Source: DATGUN01 sp035301285 | GTDB taxonomy: Bacteria; Bacillota; Bacilli; Bacillales; Amphibacillaceae | Assembly: GCA_035301285.1 (NCBI GenBank) | Contig: DATGUN010000081.1 | Location: 1 to 42,140, forward strand | Reading direction: 5' to 3' | Length of the DNA stretch: 42,140 nt | Part shown: positions 34,575-41,475 of the stretch, one piece after another | Position numbering within the stretch: the first letter of the stretch is position 1 | Layout: the number at the start of each line of letters is the position of its first letter | Made by a program: the position numbers and the translations under genes | The notes under the pieces: generated by a model | The model's input: only the letters and a program-made list of their open reading frames with translations | Databases searched by the model: none | Told to the model about the DNA's origin: nothing

Positions 34575-35456
34575 CTAGCCTTCATAATGACGCATGAACA
34601 AGTCTTCAAGGGTCGGTGGGGTCGATTCAAACTTTTTGACTCCCAATTTGCTTGCCGCTGACAGAATATCGTTGAGATGTTGATGATCCGCAGAGAACGT
34701 AGCTTCGTCATCTTTCTGTTCGAAATCAAACACCCCATCAACATCAGCCATTATACTCACATCACTCTGTGTTGCTATTGTCATCGTCGATCGTGTCAAA
34801 TGACGCAACTCATCAAGCGTCCCCGACTCCACGATTTCCCCTTGGCGAATGATGACTACCCGATCCGCCAAGCGTTCCACTTCACTTAAAATGTGAGAAG
34901 ATAACAGGACGGATTTACCGGCTTTCTTTATTTCTTCTACTTCCTCCTGAAAAATATGTTCCATCAACGGATCCAGACCAGATGTCGGTTCGTCAAATAT
35001 ATATAAATCCGAATCGACAGATAACGCTGCAATTAAACCGACTTTTTGACGATTTCCCTTCGAGTACCCTTTCGCCTTTTTCTTGGGATCCAGTTCAAAT
35101 CGTTGAATCAAATCATCACGTTTTTTCTTGTTTCCACCACCGTGAAGCTTCATGAATAAATCGATGATTTCACCACCTGTAAGGCCACCCCACAAGGCGA
35201 CATCCCCCGGTACATATGAAATCCGTTTATGAATGTCCAGGCTTTCGCTCCAAACATCCTTGCCGAAAATTTGTGCCATTCCGGCATCCCGTTTGATGAT
35301 TCCGAGCAAGATACGTATGGTCGTTGATTTCCCTGCTCCATTGGGACCGATAAAACCAACAACTTCCCCCGGCTTGACCGTGAATGTCACATCACTTAAT
35401 GCCTGAAACTTGCCAAACGTCTTCTGTAAACCTTGCACATTCACAATTTCCTCCAT
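34575..35456 (-). CDS. ABC exporter ATP-binding protein
   Basis: The 293-residue ATPase has Walker A GPNGAGKST (about 37-45), Walker B LYIFDEPTSGLD, an H-loop SSHIL, and the signature region GYSKGNRQKVG in place of the canonical LSGGQ. A C-terminal extension (about 220-293) is typical of drug-export ATPases (DrrA/CcmA type). ATG 35456 follows AGAGGTG by seven bases; GTG 35459 is adjacent. It is the second gene of the TetR operon. Confidence 0.93.
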   Translation of the reverse strand: MEEIVNVQGLQKTFGKFQALSDVTFTVKPGEVVGFIGPNGAGKSTTIRILLGIIKRDAGMAQIFGKDVWSESLDIHKRISYVPGDVALWGGLTGGEIIDLFMKLHGGGNKKKRDDLIQRFELDPKKKAKGYSKGNRQKVGLIAALSVDSDLYIFDEPTSGLDPLMEHIFQEEVEEIKKAGKSVLLSSHILSEVERLADRVVIIRQGEIVESGTLDELRHLTRSTMTIATQSDVSIMADVDGVFDFEQKDDEATFSADHQHLNDILSAASKLGVKKFESTPPTLEDLFMRHYEG

Positions 35457-35546
35457 CACTCAGCACCTCTTTCGGTATTTTCAAAACATATGAATACGCA
35501 CACAATCATCTTTCTTCTTCTCTTTACTAATACACCCCGATACAAC

Positions 35547-36176
35547 TTATTTGTAAAAACTGCCTTTCAATATGTCAGCGTATTGTTTCCATTCTTGAAG
35601 ATATTGTTCTCCAAAATCACGGATATTTTCAAAAGAATCGATTTGTTTAAGCCCTTTATCACCAAAACCAAACATCGTCCAATTCAATATTTCAATCGCT
35701 TTTTCAATATCGATATCGTCTCGGAACAAAGAATAGTCAATATTGTCATACACGATTTTCGTCCCTTCATCATAGATGGGGTCCACTTTTTGTTTAATGA
35801 TATCCTTTACCTCAGGGGACTCCTCTTGGATGGAAGCAGCTAAAAAGTCAAAAACTTGTGGATATGTTTGATGAATATGCATTTTTTGCAATCCAATATC
35901 TTCGATTCGCTTAAACAAGTCGGTCTCGCTGACATCTATTTGTCCAAAGAACCATTCGATTACTTGAACACAATGCTCGATCAAATAAACATAAAGATCT
36001 TTCTTGCTGTTGAAATAATTGAACAAGGACCCTTTGGAGATGTTCGCCCTTTTAATGATTTCGTTAGTCGATCCCTTATCAAAACCGTTTTGGACAAATT
36101 CCTTGATGGCTGCGTTCATAATTAGCTTTTGTTTCTCTGCCTTTAAGTTATTGAATCTTGAATGGATGGTTAACAT
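35547..36176 (-). CDS. TetR-family transcriptional repressor
   Basis: The 209-residue regulator has an N-terminal helix-turn-helix FVQNGFDKGSTNEIIKRANISKGSLFNYFNSKKDLY and an all-helical ligand domain. It heads an operon with the ABC exporter and likely represses it through two palindromes at 36195-36243. ATG 36176 is preceded by AGGAAGG. The ligand is probably a drug or lipid-like compound exported by the pump. Confidence 0.93.
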   Translation of the reverse strand: MLTIHSRFNNLKAEKQKLIMNAAIKEFVQNGFDKGSTNEIIKRANISKGSLFNYFNSKKDLYVYLIEHCVQVIEWFFGQIDVSETDLFKRIEDIGLQKMHIHQTYPQVFDFLAASIQEESPEVKDIIKQKVDPIYDEGTKIVYDNIDYSLFRDDIDIEKAIEILNWTMFGFGDKGLKQIDSFENIRDFGEQYLQEWKQYADILKGSFYK

Positions 36177-36194
36177 CTCCTTCCTACATAAATA

Positions 36195-36244
36195 TGACCA
36201 TATCGGTCACTTATTAGTGTAAACTAAATGACCAATATGGTCAA
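36195..36244 (-). promoter_or_regulatory. Promoter and twin TetR operators of the tetR-ABC operon
   Basis: On the minus strand TTGACC (36239-36244) and TACACT (36216-36221) are spaced by 17 bp. Two 15-bp palindromes flank the -10: TGACCATATCGGTCA at 36195-36209 and TGACCAATATGGTCA at 36229-36243, the latter covering the -35. Their centres are 34 bp apart. Confidence 0.8.
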
Positions 36245-36271
36245 TCCTTTTTCAAAATATCTCCAACTCTT

Positions 36272-37681
36272 TCAATGTGCTTTTTTATTTGTAAGGAACA
36301 GACTTGGAATGAAAATGAACGCAAGAACAACAACTGATACTAAAAACCCGGCGTGGTAACCGAACAGGTTGCTTTCTACCGCTCGGTCCATCCCTTTCAT
36401 GACCGTTGCCACAACGGTAGCAATAACGGCCGTTCCAAAACTTGAGCCAAGGTTTTCAATCATATTAATGCCCACCCCTGCCTGGGGAAGCTGCTTACTA
36501 TCAAGTCCTGTATAAGCATCACTGGTCAAAGGGAGCATGACACCTCCTACACCTGTACCACGGATAAATAATACAATAGATATCCAAATCATACTGGTTT
36601 CATCAGTGATAAAAACAAGCGGTATGGATCCAGCCAATGAAATGCCCAGGCTCGCCATAACAACGTATTTCGCTCCGACTCTATCAATCATTTTTCCGAT
36701 CAACGGACGCGTCACAAGCATTCCGACTCCTTGAGGAATAAGTGCCAATGATGCTTGAATCGGGGTAAATCCATGGATGTTAATAAAAAACAGAGGAAGA
36801 ATCAACATTGGCCCCATAATAGCAATGTTGGCTAAAAACAAACCAGAGCTTGAGGCTAAAAAAGGCCTGTGTCCAAACAAATTCATCGGAAGCACTGTTT
36901 GATTTTTCCTCGTTCGATCATATATAAAATAAATAACCGCGAAAATAAGACCAATCACCATCCAACGTTGAGTTTGGTCATTATAAAATGATGCGTGATC
37001 TGCCGCCTTCGTTATTCCATAAATCAACGTTACACTCATAAGGGACAAACTGATAATACCCAACACATCCAATTTACTTTCTTTGTTAAACGGTTCAAAT
37101 TCCGGAATGTGCTTCATCATCAACGGTGCAGCCATTAAAACGATGAACACATTTATAAAGAAAATCCATTGCCATGAAGCCACTTGAACAATAAATCCCC
37201 CGATGACCGGTCCAAAGATGGGTCCGAAAATCATCGGTGTACTGACGATTGCCATCACTCTTCCAAGCCTATCCTGCTCAGCTGTTTTCACCAAAAGAGT
37301 CATCATAAGCGTCGTAATAATCCCAGCACTGAACCCTTGGAGTAAACGTAAGAAAATAAAGCTGACAACATTCCAGCTCATACCGATCAAAACTGATATC
37401 ACCCCAAAAGCGATGACTGTTCCGATAAAAATCCTCTTTCCATTAAATGAATTCATCAACCACCCAGATATTGGAACGGCAATGGCAAGAGCTAGTACAT
37501 ACCCTGTAATCGCCCATTGAACAACTTCCAGTGTCGTGTCGAATTCTTTAATCAGAGTATCAATGGTAATATTCACCATCGTGGAATCAAGCATTGGAGC
37601 AATGGCCCCAAGCGCAATCGCCCATGCAGCGGCAAGAATGTCTTTTGGTAATGCCGCTTCTTCCGCTTTGACATTTGACAT
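36272..37681 (-). CDS. MFS multidrug exporter, DHA2 (EmrB/LmrB-like) family
   Basis: The 469-residue pump has 14 predicted membrane segments with LDSTMVNITI in the first, RLLQGFSAGI and the motif C-like PMIFGPIFGPVIGGF. It resembles EmrB/LmrB/MdrL exporters. AGAGGTGATTCAAT precedes ATG 37681. It is under its own promoter with two MarR-type sites and lies next to the marR gene at 37826, which is the likely repressor. Confidence 0.92.
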   Translation of the reverse strand: MSNVKAEEAALPKDILAAAWAIALGAIAPMLDSTMVNITIDTLIKEFDTTLEVVQWAITGYVLALAIAVPISGWLMNSFNGKRIFIGTVIAFGVISVLIGMSWNVVSFIFLRLLQGFSAGIITTLMMTLLVKTAEQDRLGRVMAIVSTPMIFGPIFGPVIGGFIVQVASWQWIFFINVFIVLMAAPLMMKHIPEFEPFNKESKLDVLGIISLSLMSVTLIYGITKAADHASFYNDQTQRWMVIGLIFAVIYFIYDRTRKNQTVLPMNLFGHRPFLASSSGLFLANIAIMGPMLILPLFFINIHGFTPIQASLALIPQGVGMLVTRPLIGKMIDRVGAKYVVMASLGISLAGSIPLVFITDETSMIWISIVLFIRGTGVGGVMLPLTSDAYTGLDSKQLPQAGVGINMIENLGSSFGTAVIATVVATVMKGMDRAVESNLFGYHAGFLVSVVVLAFIFIPSLFLTNKKAH

Positions 37682-37699
37682 ATTGAATCACCTCTTATG

Positions 37700-37756
37700 T
37701 TTTTGTTTCCTGGTCAACAAAAATAATAACACCCTTTTGTTTCTCCGTCAACAAAA
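37700..37756 (-). promoter_or_regulatory. Promoter and twin MarR operators of the exporter gene
   Basis: On the minus strand TTGACG (37746-37751) and TATTAT (37723-37728) are spaced by 17 bp. Sites TTGTTGACGGAGAAAC (37739-37754) and TTGTTGACCAGGAAAC (37705-37720) are near copies, each within a TTTTGTT/AACAAAA inverted repeat, with centres 34 bp apart. One covers the -35, the other follows the -10. Confidence 0.8.
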
Positions 37757-37771
37757 TTTCAAGTATAAAAA

Positions 37772-37799
37772 ATAGCCTCTCTGGAATGATTGAGGCTAT
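37772..37799 (-). terminator. Terminator of the marR gene
   Basis: ATAGCCTC (37772-37779) pairs with GAGGCTAT (37792-37799). On the minus strand TTTTTT follows. It separates the marR and exporter transcripts. Confidence 0.88.
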
Positions 37800-37825
37800 C
37801 TGTGATTCTGTTCTTCAAATGTTTT

Positions 37826-38293
37826 CTAATTAACCGTTAAACCTTGTTTCTTAATTTCCTTATCCAAATGATTACTGTAATTTTCAAGGAAATGAAGCAT
37901 ACCCTCGAATTGTTCATCGCTCATCGATTCAAATACAATTTTATCCCGTTCCAGAAATGATTTATGCAGATTCTCATGGATATCAAAAATTATTTTTCCT
38001 TGTTCTGTAAGTCTGAAATAAATTTCCTTTTTATTATCCGGTTTCTGATATCTTTCAATCAGACCTTTTTTTATAAGTCTTTTCGTTAGTTTACTAATGG
38101 CGCCTCTAGTCATATAAAGAGATTCCGCAAGTTTTCTCACATTGGGATACTTGTTTTTCTCTATGGCTTCGACGCAATGTACCTCAGAAGGCGTATATCC
38201 CTTCAGGCTATCTGTCATGTTAAACTCATTGAGCCAGCCCATCTTGTTAAATAGATCCCTGAATTTCGTCATGAGCTGTTCTTCTTTATTCAT
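37826..38293 (-). CDS. MarR-family transcriptional regulator
   Basis: The 155-residue protein has a winged helix with VRKLAESLYMTRGAISKLTKRLIKKGLIERYQKPDNKKEIYFRLT; the wing Arg of DxR is replaced by Lys (DNKKEIYF). Start ATG 38293 follows a GGAG site. It is next to a DHA2 exporter, and its promoter contains the same motif as the exporter promoter, so it probably regulates both. Confidence 0.92.
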   Translation of the reverse strand: MNKEEQLMTKFRDLFNKMGWLNEFNMTDSLKGYTPSEVHCVEAIEKNKYPNVRKLAESLYMTRGAISKLTKRLIKKGLIERYQKPDNKKEIYFRLTEQGKIIFDIHENLHKSFLERDKIVFESMSDEQFEGMLHFLENYSNHLDKEIKKQGLTVN

Positions 38294-38330
38294 GGTCTCC
38301 TACTCTCCTATTCATTGGTACATCGCGTTT

Positions 38331-38362
38331 ATTATATCGTGTTTATGTTTCTTGTTCAACAA
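38331..38362 (-). promoter_or_regulatory. Promoter and MarR operator of the marR gene
   Basis: On the minus strand TTGAAC (38354-38359) and a perfect TATAAT (38331-38336) are spaced by 17 bp. The -35 lies within TTGTTGAACAAGAAAC (38347-38362), the same motif found twice before the exporter gene. Confidence 0.8.
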
Positions 38363-38467
38363 TAGAACATTTAAAAAGCCTCTCGTTTTAAAAGTATTCA
38401 CCTATTATCAGCTTTTCTGCCCACGGAATCCCTATACCTGTATAACACATGATTATTGTTCCATGGA

Positions 38468-38935
38468 TTAGTCAACGTACTTATCTTTTAAACTATCCGA
38501 TCCTATGCCACCGATAACCATCATAGCTAACGGCAAAAAGTTAGCCATGATTTTCAACACTTTCCCATCCACTACCAGAAGTTCTACACCGATAAAAAAA
38601 TTCACGCCTAAAATGATTAGCTTGACCAATAACAAAAATACTCCCAACAAAAACAGACTGTCAAAAAATGTTTTCCATTTTGGATACGCCAATTGTTTAC
38701 TATCTTGTATGACCTTTTCTGTCAACTCTTCATCACTCCTCAACAATTCATCAATTGTGATACCGAATAAATCACTTAATTCGATAATCACTTCGATGCT
38801 AGGAAAGTTTTTACCAGTTTCCCATTTTGAAACCGATTGGCGACTAACATGTAATTTTTCAGACAGATATACCTGTGACCACTTTCTTTTTTCACGCTCC
38901 TTTTTCAACTTTTCACCAAAAAACATATTAGTCAT
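38468..38935 (-). CDS. XRE-family regulator with C-terminal membrane segments
   Basis: The protein of about 155 residues has an N-terminal HTH (WSQVYLSEKLHVSRQSVSKWETGKNFPSIEVIIELSDLFGITIDEL) followed by two to three hydrophobic segments (FFDSLFLLGVFLLLVKLIILG and ANFLPLAMMVIGGIG). Such proteins are membrane-tethered or sense envelope signals. Starts at 38935 or 38926 are both possible; the ribosome binding site AAGGGAG favours 38926, whereas AAAGGA favours 38935. No target genes are evident nearby. Confidence 0.82.
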   Translation of the reverse strand: MTNMFFGEKLKKEREKRKWSQVYLSEKLHVSRQSVSKWETGKNFPSIEVIIELSDLFGITIDELLRSDEELTEKVIQDSKQLAYPKWKTFFDSLFLLGVFLLLVKLIILGVNFFIGVELLVVDGKVLKIMANFLPLAMMVIGGIGSDSLKDKYVD

Positions 38936-39442
38936 CTCCCTTCCTTTTTCCATTATTATTGGAGTGAGCGGATAAAGTAAAGATAGTTATAAGCGCATCA
39001 AGGCGCAACCTTATGTTGCCCCTTCTACATAGCTAGCGATTAAGCGATCTTAGGTCAATGGCCATTCATTTATTTTTTATCTCATCACCATTAAATTTGT
39101 ATGATTAATTATTAGATACAGACGACAAGCCGAAGTTTATTTGCATCTCATACTCTTCCACATCATAAGTCAATCCTCCAAAAGATTCCTCACCCAAAAT
39201 ATAGCTATAATGTTGAAAACGTCATGAAGACAAAAGATAGATCCACACTTGTTCTTTCCTTTATATAAAAATCATAAAATGGTTTAATCTATAAAATGCG
39301 ACATAGACAAGTCAACACAAAATTCATTATATAATAATACAATGCATAAACAAAAGAGCAGAAGATAGTCTCCTTCTACTCTGAGCCTAAGTTATATACG
39401 ATATCAGCAGATAAGAGACCCATTTTTTCAAAAGAACGGGCA
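38936..39442. other. Intergenic region, about 500 bp
   Basis: Apart from the terminator at 39355-39382 there is only a small inverted repeat GCAAC/GTTGC near 39004-39017. No ORF or promoter could be supported. Confidence 0.4.
39355..39382 (-). terminator. Terminator of the UspA gene
   Basis: AGAGCAGAAG (39355-39364) pairs with CTTCTACTCT (39373-39382) with one mismatch. On the minus strand TTTTGTTTATG follows. Confidence 0.75.
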
Positions 39443-39883
39443 CTACTTGATTACCAATACATCACATCTTGCGTTTTGTACAACATGCTGGCTGACACTG
39501 CCAAGTAACATACCCTTGAAAGCCCCTAGACCACGGCTCCCGATAATAATCAGATCAATGGCGTGTTCATCTGCATAGTCAATCAATTCCTGACGCGCAT
39601 TGCCTTCTAGTTGTATGAATTGACAAGCATCTTTGTAATCATCCATCAGCTCTTCAGCCTCTAATATCGTCTGCCGAGCTTTTTCATCAACCTCTTGCAA
39701 AACTTCCTGACTTAATTGAGAACCATATAAGCTATATAAATACATAGAAGGTGGATACATGACATTCACAATATCGACTTGAATATCACTGTCATCGGCA
39801 ATGAATTCCGCTGCTCTTGTCAGTGCCTTCTGGCTGTCCGGTGATCCATCATACGCAACTAGCAATCTTGAAAACATACTCAT
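39443..39883 (-). CDS. Universal stress protein, UspA family
   Basis: The 146-residue protein has LLVAYDGSPDSQKAL at the start and the nucleotide-binding motif GSRGLGAFKGMLLGSVSQHVV near the end, so it belongs to the ATP-binding UspFG-like class. ATG 39883 follows AAAGGAGG by eight bases; the longer frame to 39934 has no site. Monocistronic. Confidence 0.93.
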   Translation of the reverse strand: MSMFSRLLVAYDGSPDSQKALTRAAEFIADDSDIQVDIVNVMYPPSMYLYSLYGSQLSQEVLQEVDEKARQTILEAEELMDDYKDACQFIQLEGNARQELIDYADEHAIDLIIIGSRGLGAFKGMLLGSVSQHVVQNARCDVLVIK

Positions 39884-40049
39884 TCGGATGACCTCCTTTT
39901 TAATTACGGCTATCGGGAAAGGGTTTACAAACATTTATGAAAAACATCAACTTAACTTCTGTGGATTCAATATATTGCATCCTATCTATACATACATTAT
40001 ACATCATTTTTCGCCATTAATCTGTAGCTAATTTGTGAATGAACAAATG

Positions 40050-40565
40050 TCAAATTTCACGATAATATCGTAACGAAATGAACTTCTCTTTTTCTTCGTT
40101 CGCATATCCTTGTTTTTCATATTGAAAAGAAAAGCCTTTTGCTTCATAAAACGGGATTCCCTTTTGATTCCCTTTCTTGACAGAAACCCATTGTTCTTTT
40201 GCGCCAAATTCTTTTTGTTGAATCGTAATGGCATCTAAAATCTTCGATCCTATTCCTTCATTTCGCCTTTCCGGCTCAAGATATAGTACGAAAACTTCAC
40301 CCACTGTTTCACCGGTCATTCCTCCACCACCAGCACCAATTACTTTTCCACTCTCTATAGCAACAAAATAGCCGCCCCAATGCCTATTTGATATCTTTAC
40401 CTCTTCGGAGATTCTATCGACATTATAAAATTCTTTTATTATCCTCTTAATATATTTTGTAGGGTGTGTATCACCGTACGTTGCCCAATACCCATTTATA
40501 CACACACTTGCGATTCCATCAATATGTCTTTCGTCAGCTTTTATAACAGTTATCCCTGAATGCAC
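40050..40565 (-). CDS. GNAT family N-acetyltransferase
   Basis: The 171-residue enzyme has the acetyl-CoA loop motif LEPERRNEGIGSKILDAI and the later GIPFYEAKGFSF. It has an unusual Gly-rich strand VIGAGGGGMTGETVGEVFVLYL. GTG 40565 lies eight bases after GGAG; GTG 40574 overlaps that site. Substrate unknown. Confidence 0.9.
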   Translation of the reverse strand: MHSGITVIKADERHIDGIASVCINGYWATYGDTHPTKYIKRIIKEFYNVDRISEEVKISNRHWGGYFVAIESGKVIGAGGGGMTGETVGEVFVLYLEPERRNEGIGSKILDAITIQQKEFGAKEQWVSVKKGNQKGIPFYEAKGFSFQYEKQGYANEEKEKFISLRYYREI

Positions 40566-40852
40566 GTGCCCCACTCCCTATATATATCACATAATATTGG
40601 CTTAATTATAACACTTGCCTGCAAATGCCAACAACTCCATTCAGGCGTTAATCGCTTTGGAGAATACCATGGAAATACATGTCAGCATTTTCTTATTTAC
40701 TTAACAAGCGTAATGGGTCAGCCAATCACGTTCGGTGAAAGGGGTAAGCTTGCGATAACTTCAAGTGTTTACCTATTATTATTATAAAACAGATTAGATT
40801 ACATATTTTAAGGATGAATGGACAACTAAAATGTGTACAAACAGCAATTTCG
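40566..40852. other. Gene-free stretch before the type I toxin-antitoxin locus
   Basis: No ORF, hairpin or promoter is supported here. It separates the GNAT gene from the plus-strand antitoxin promoter at 40853. Confidence 0.4.
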
Positions 40853-40861
40853 TGGTATAAT
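40853..40861 (+). promoter_or_regulatory. Extended -10 promoter of the antitoxin RNA
   Basis: TGGTATAAT (40853-40861) is a perfect extended -10, with TGTACA (40834-40839) as a partial -35 at 16-bp spacing. Transcription would start near 40868. Confidence 0.6.
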
Positions 40862-40867
40862 GTACAT

Positions 40868-41012
40868 AGAAGGAACATAGGTGCATACAATAATATGACC
40901 GCCCATGCTGATACATGGAGCGGCCGCATAGACCGAACCCCGTCAAGAGGGGTAGGTAGCGGGCAAAATAATCCCTCACTTACCTGCTAAAGTGCATGAG
41001 GGATTATTTTTT
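40868..41012 (+). ncRNA. Type I antitoxin RNA candidate
   Basis: The RNA would be about 145 nt. It contains a hairpin CCGCcCATG/CATGgaGCGG (about 40899-40924), a second one ACCCC/GGGGT (about 40937-40953), and ends at a 14-bp terminator stem followed by TTTTTT. Its last 48 nt or so are complementary to the 3' end of the toxin mRNA, the convergent arrangement of bsrG/SR4 and txpA/RatA in Bacillus subtilis. Its extent is inferred from promoter and terminator only. Confidence 0.6.
40965..41010. terminator. Shared bidirectional terminator of the toxin-antitoxin locus
   Basis: A perfect 14-bp stem joins 40965-40978 and 40997-41010 with an 18-nt loop. T-runs follow on both strands (TTTTTT plus, TTTT minus). 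It overlaps the toxin stop codon. Confidence 0.88.
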
Positions 41013-41090
41013 ATGGTTATTCTTAGAAACGATAAACGCTACTAACATCCCGAAGGATATCATAAGCGTCAGCGTACTAAAAGTGTCCAT
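41004..41090 (-). CDS. Holin-like type I toxin peptide, 28 residues
   Basis: The peptide MDTFSTLTLMISFGMLVAFI then VSKNNHKK has one membrane segment with a central SFG and a basic, Lys-rich end, matching the holin-like toxin family (TxpA/BsrG/YonT-like; Hol_Tox). Such peptides insert into the membrane and stop growth when their antisense RNA is lost. GGGAGG lies eight bases before the ATG, but AGCACC in the leader (41150-41155) can pair with GGTGCT (41095-41100) overlapping that site. Stop codon TAA lies within the shared terminator stem. Confidence 0.82.
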   Translation of the reverse strand: MDTFSTLTLMISFGMLVAFIVSKNNHKK

Positions 41091-41192
41091 AGGCAGCACC
41101 TCCCTCCCCGGGAAGTCTCCCAACGAAGACTAACGGCGGATCGATCAACGGTGCTACCAAACCCCTCATGCGAAGCCAGTCTATTATATTCA

Positions 41193-41201
41193 TTATAACA
41201 T
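41193..41201 (-). promoter_or_regulatory. Extended -10 promoter of the toxin mRNA
   Basis: On the minus strand TGTTATAAT forms an extended -10; a second TATAAT follows at 41184-41189. The -35 is weak. The predicted leader is about 95 nt, long enough for the sequestering structures. Confidence 0.55.
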
Positions 41202-41230
41202 ATCGCTATTATCTATACTGTTAAATCTTT

Positions 41231-41269
41231 TTAAATTTGATTTCTTTGTAATTGCTGCATAATGATCAT
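41231..41269 (-). CDS. Possible 12-residue ORF with a strong ribosome binding site
   Basis: AGGAGG lies six bases before ATG 41269, which opens MIIMQQLQRNQI and a TAA at 41231-41233. It is on the same strand as, and just upstream of, the toxin promoter. No promoter is visible for it; it may be a leader peptide, a remnant or chance. Confidence 0.25.
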   Translation of the reverse strand: MIIMQQLQRNQI

Positions 41270-41404
41270 GATCTTCCTCCTAATCAGATGAAAATGTTCA
41301 ACCTTGAATCATCATTCATTATTTCTTCCTGAGTATGCAGCCAGCCCGGATTATTATTATATTCCCCTGCACCAAACCAACTTTATGTTGATCAAGACCG
41401 ACAC

Positions 41405-41438
41405 ACCTCTCAATTTTTCCAGAGATTGAGGGGTTTTT
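41405..41438 (+). terminator. Plus-strand terminator without a visible gene
   Basis: ACCTCTCAAT (41405-41414) pairs with ATTGAGGGGT (41425-41434) with one G-T pair, followed by TTTTTC on the plus strand. The minus-strand side has no T-run, so it does not serve the hydrolase gene. It implies an unannotated plus-strand transcript. Confidence 0.7.
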
Positions 41439-41475
41439 CTTATTAGAATAATATGGCGGATACCCCTTTATGCCG

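Noticed and set aside
34550..34744. N-terminal extension of the ABC permease by 65 residues
   Set aside because: It overlaps the ATPase gene out of frame, and AAAGGAGGGG precedes the inner ATG.
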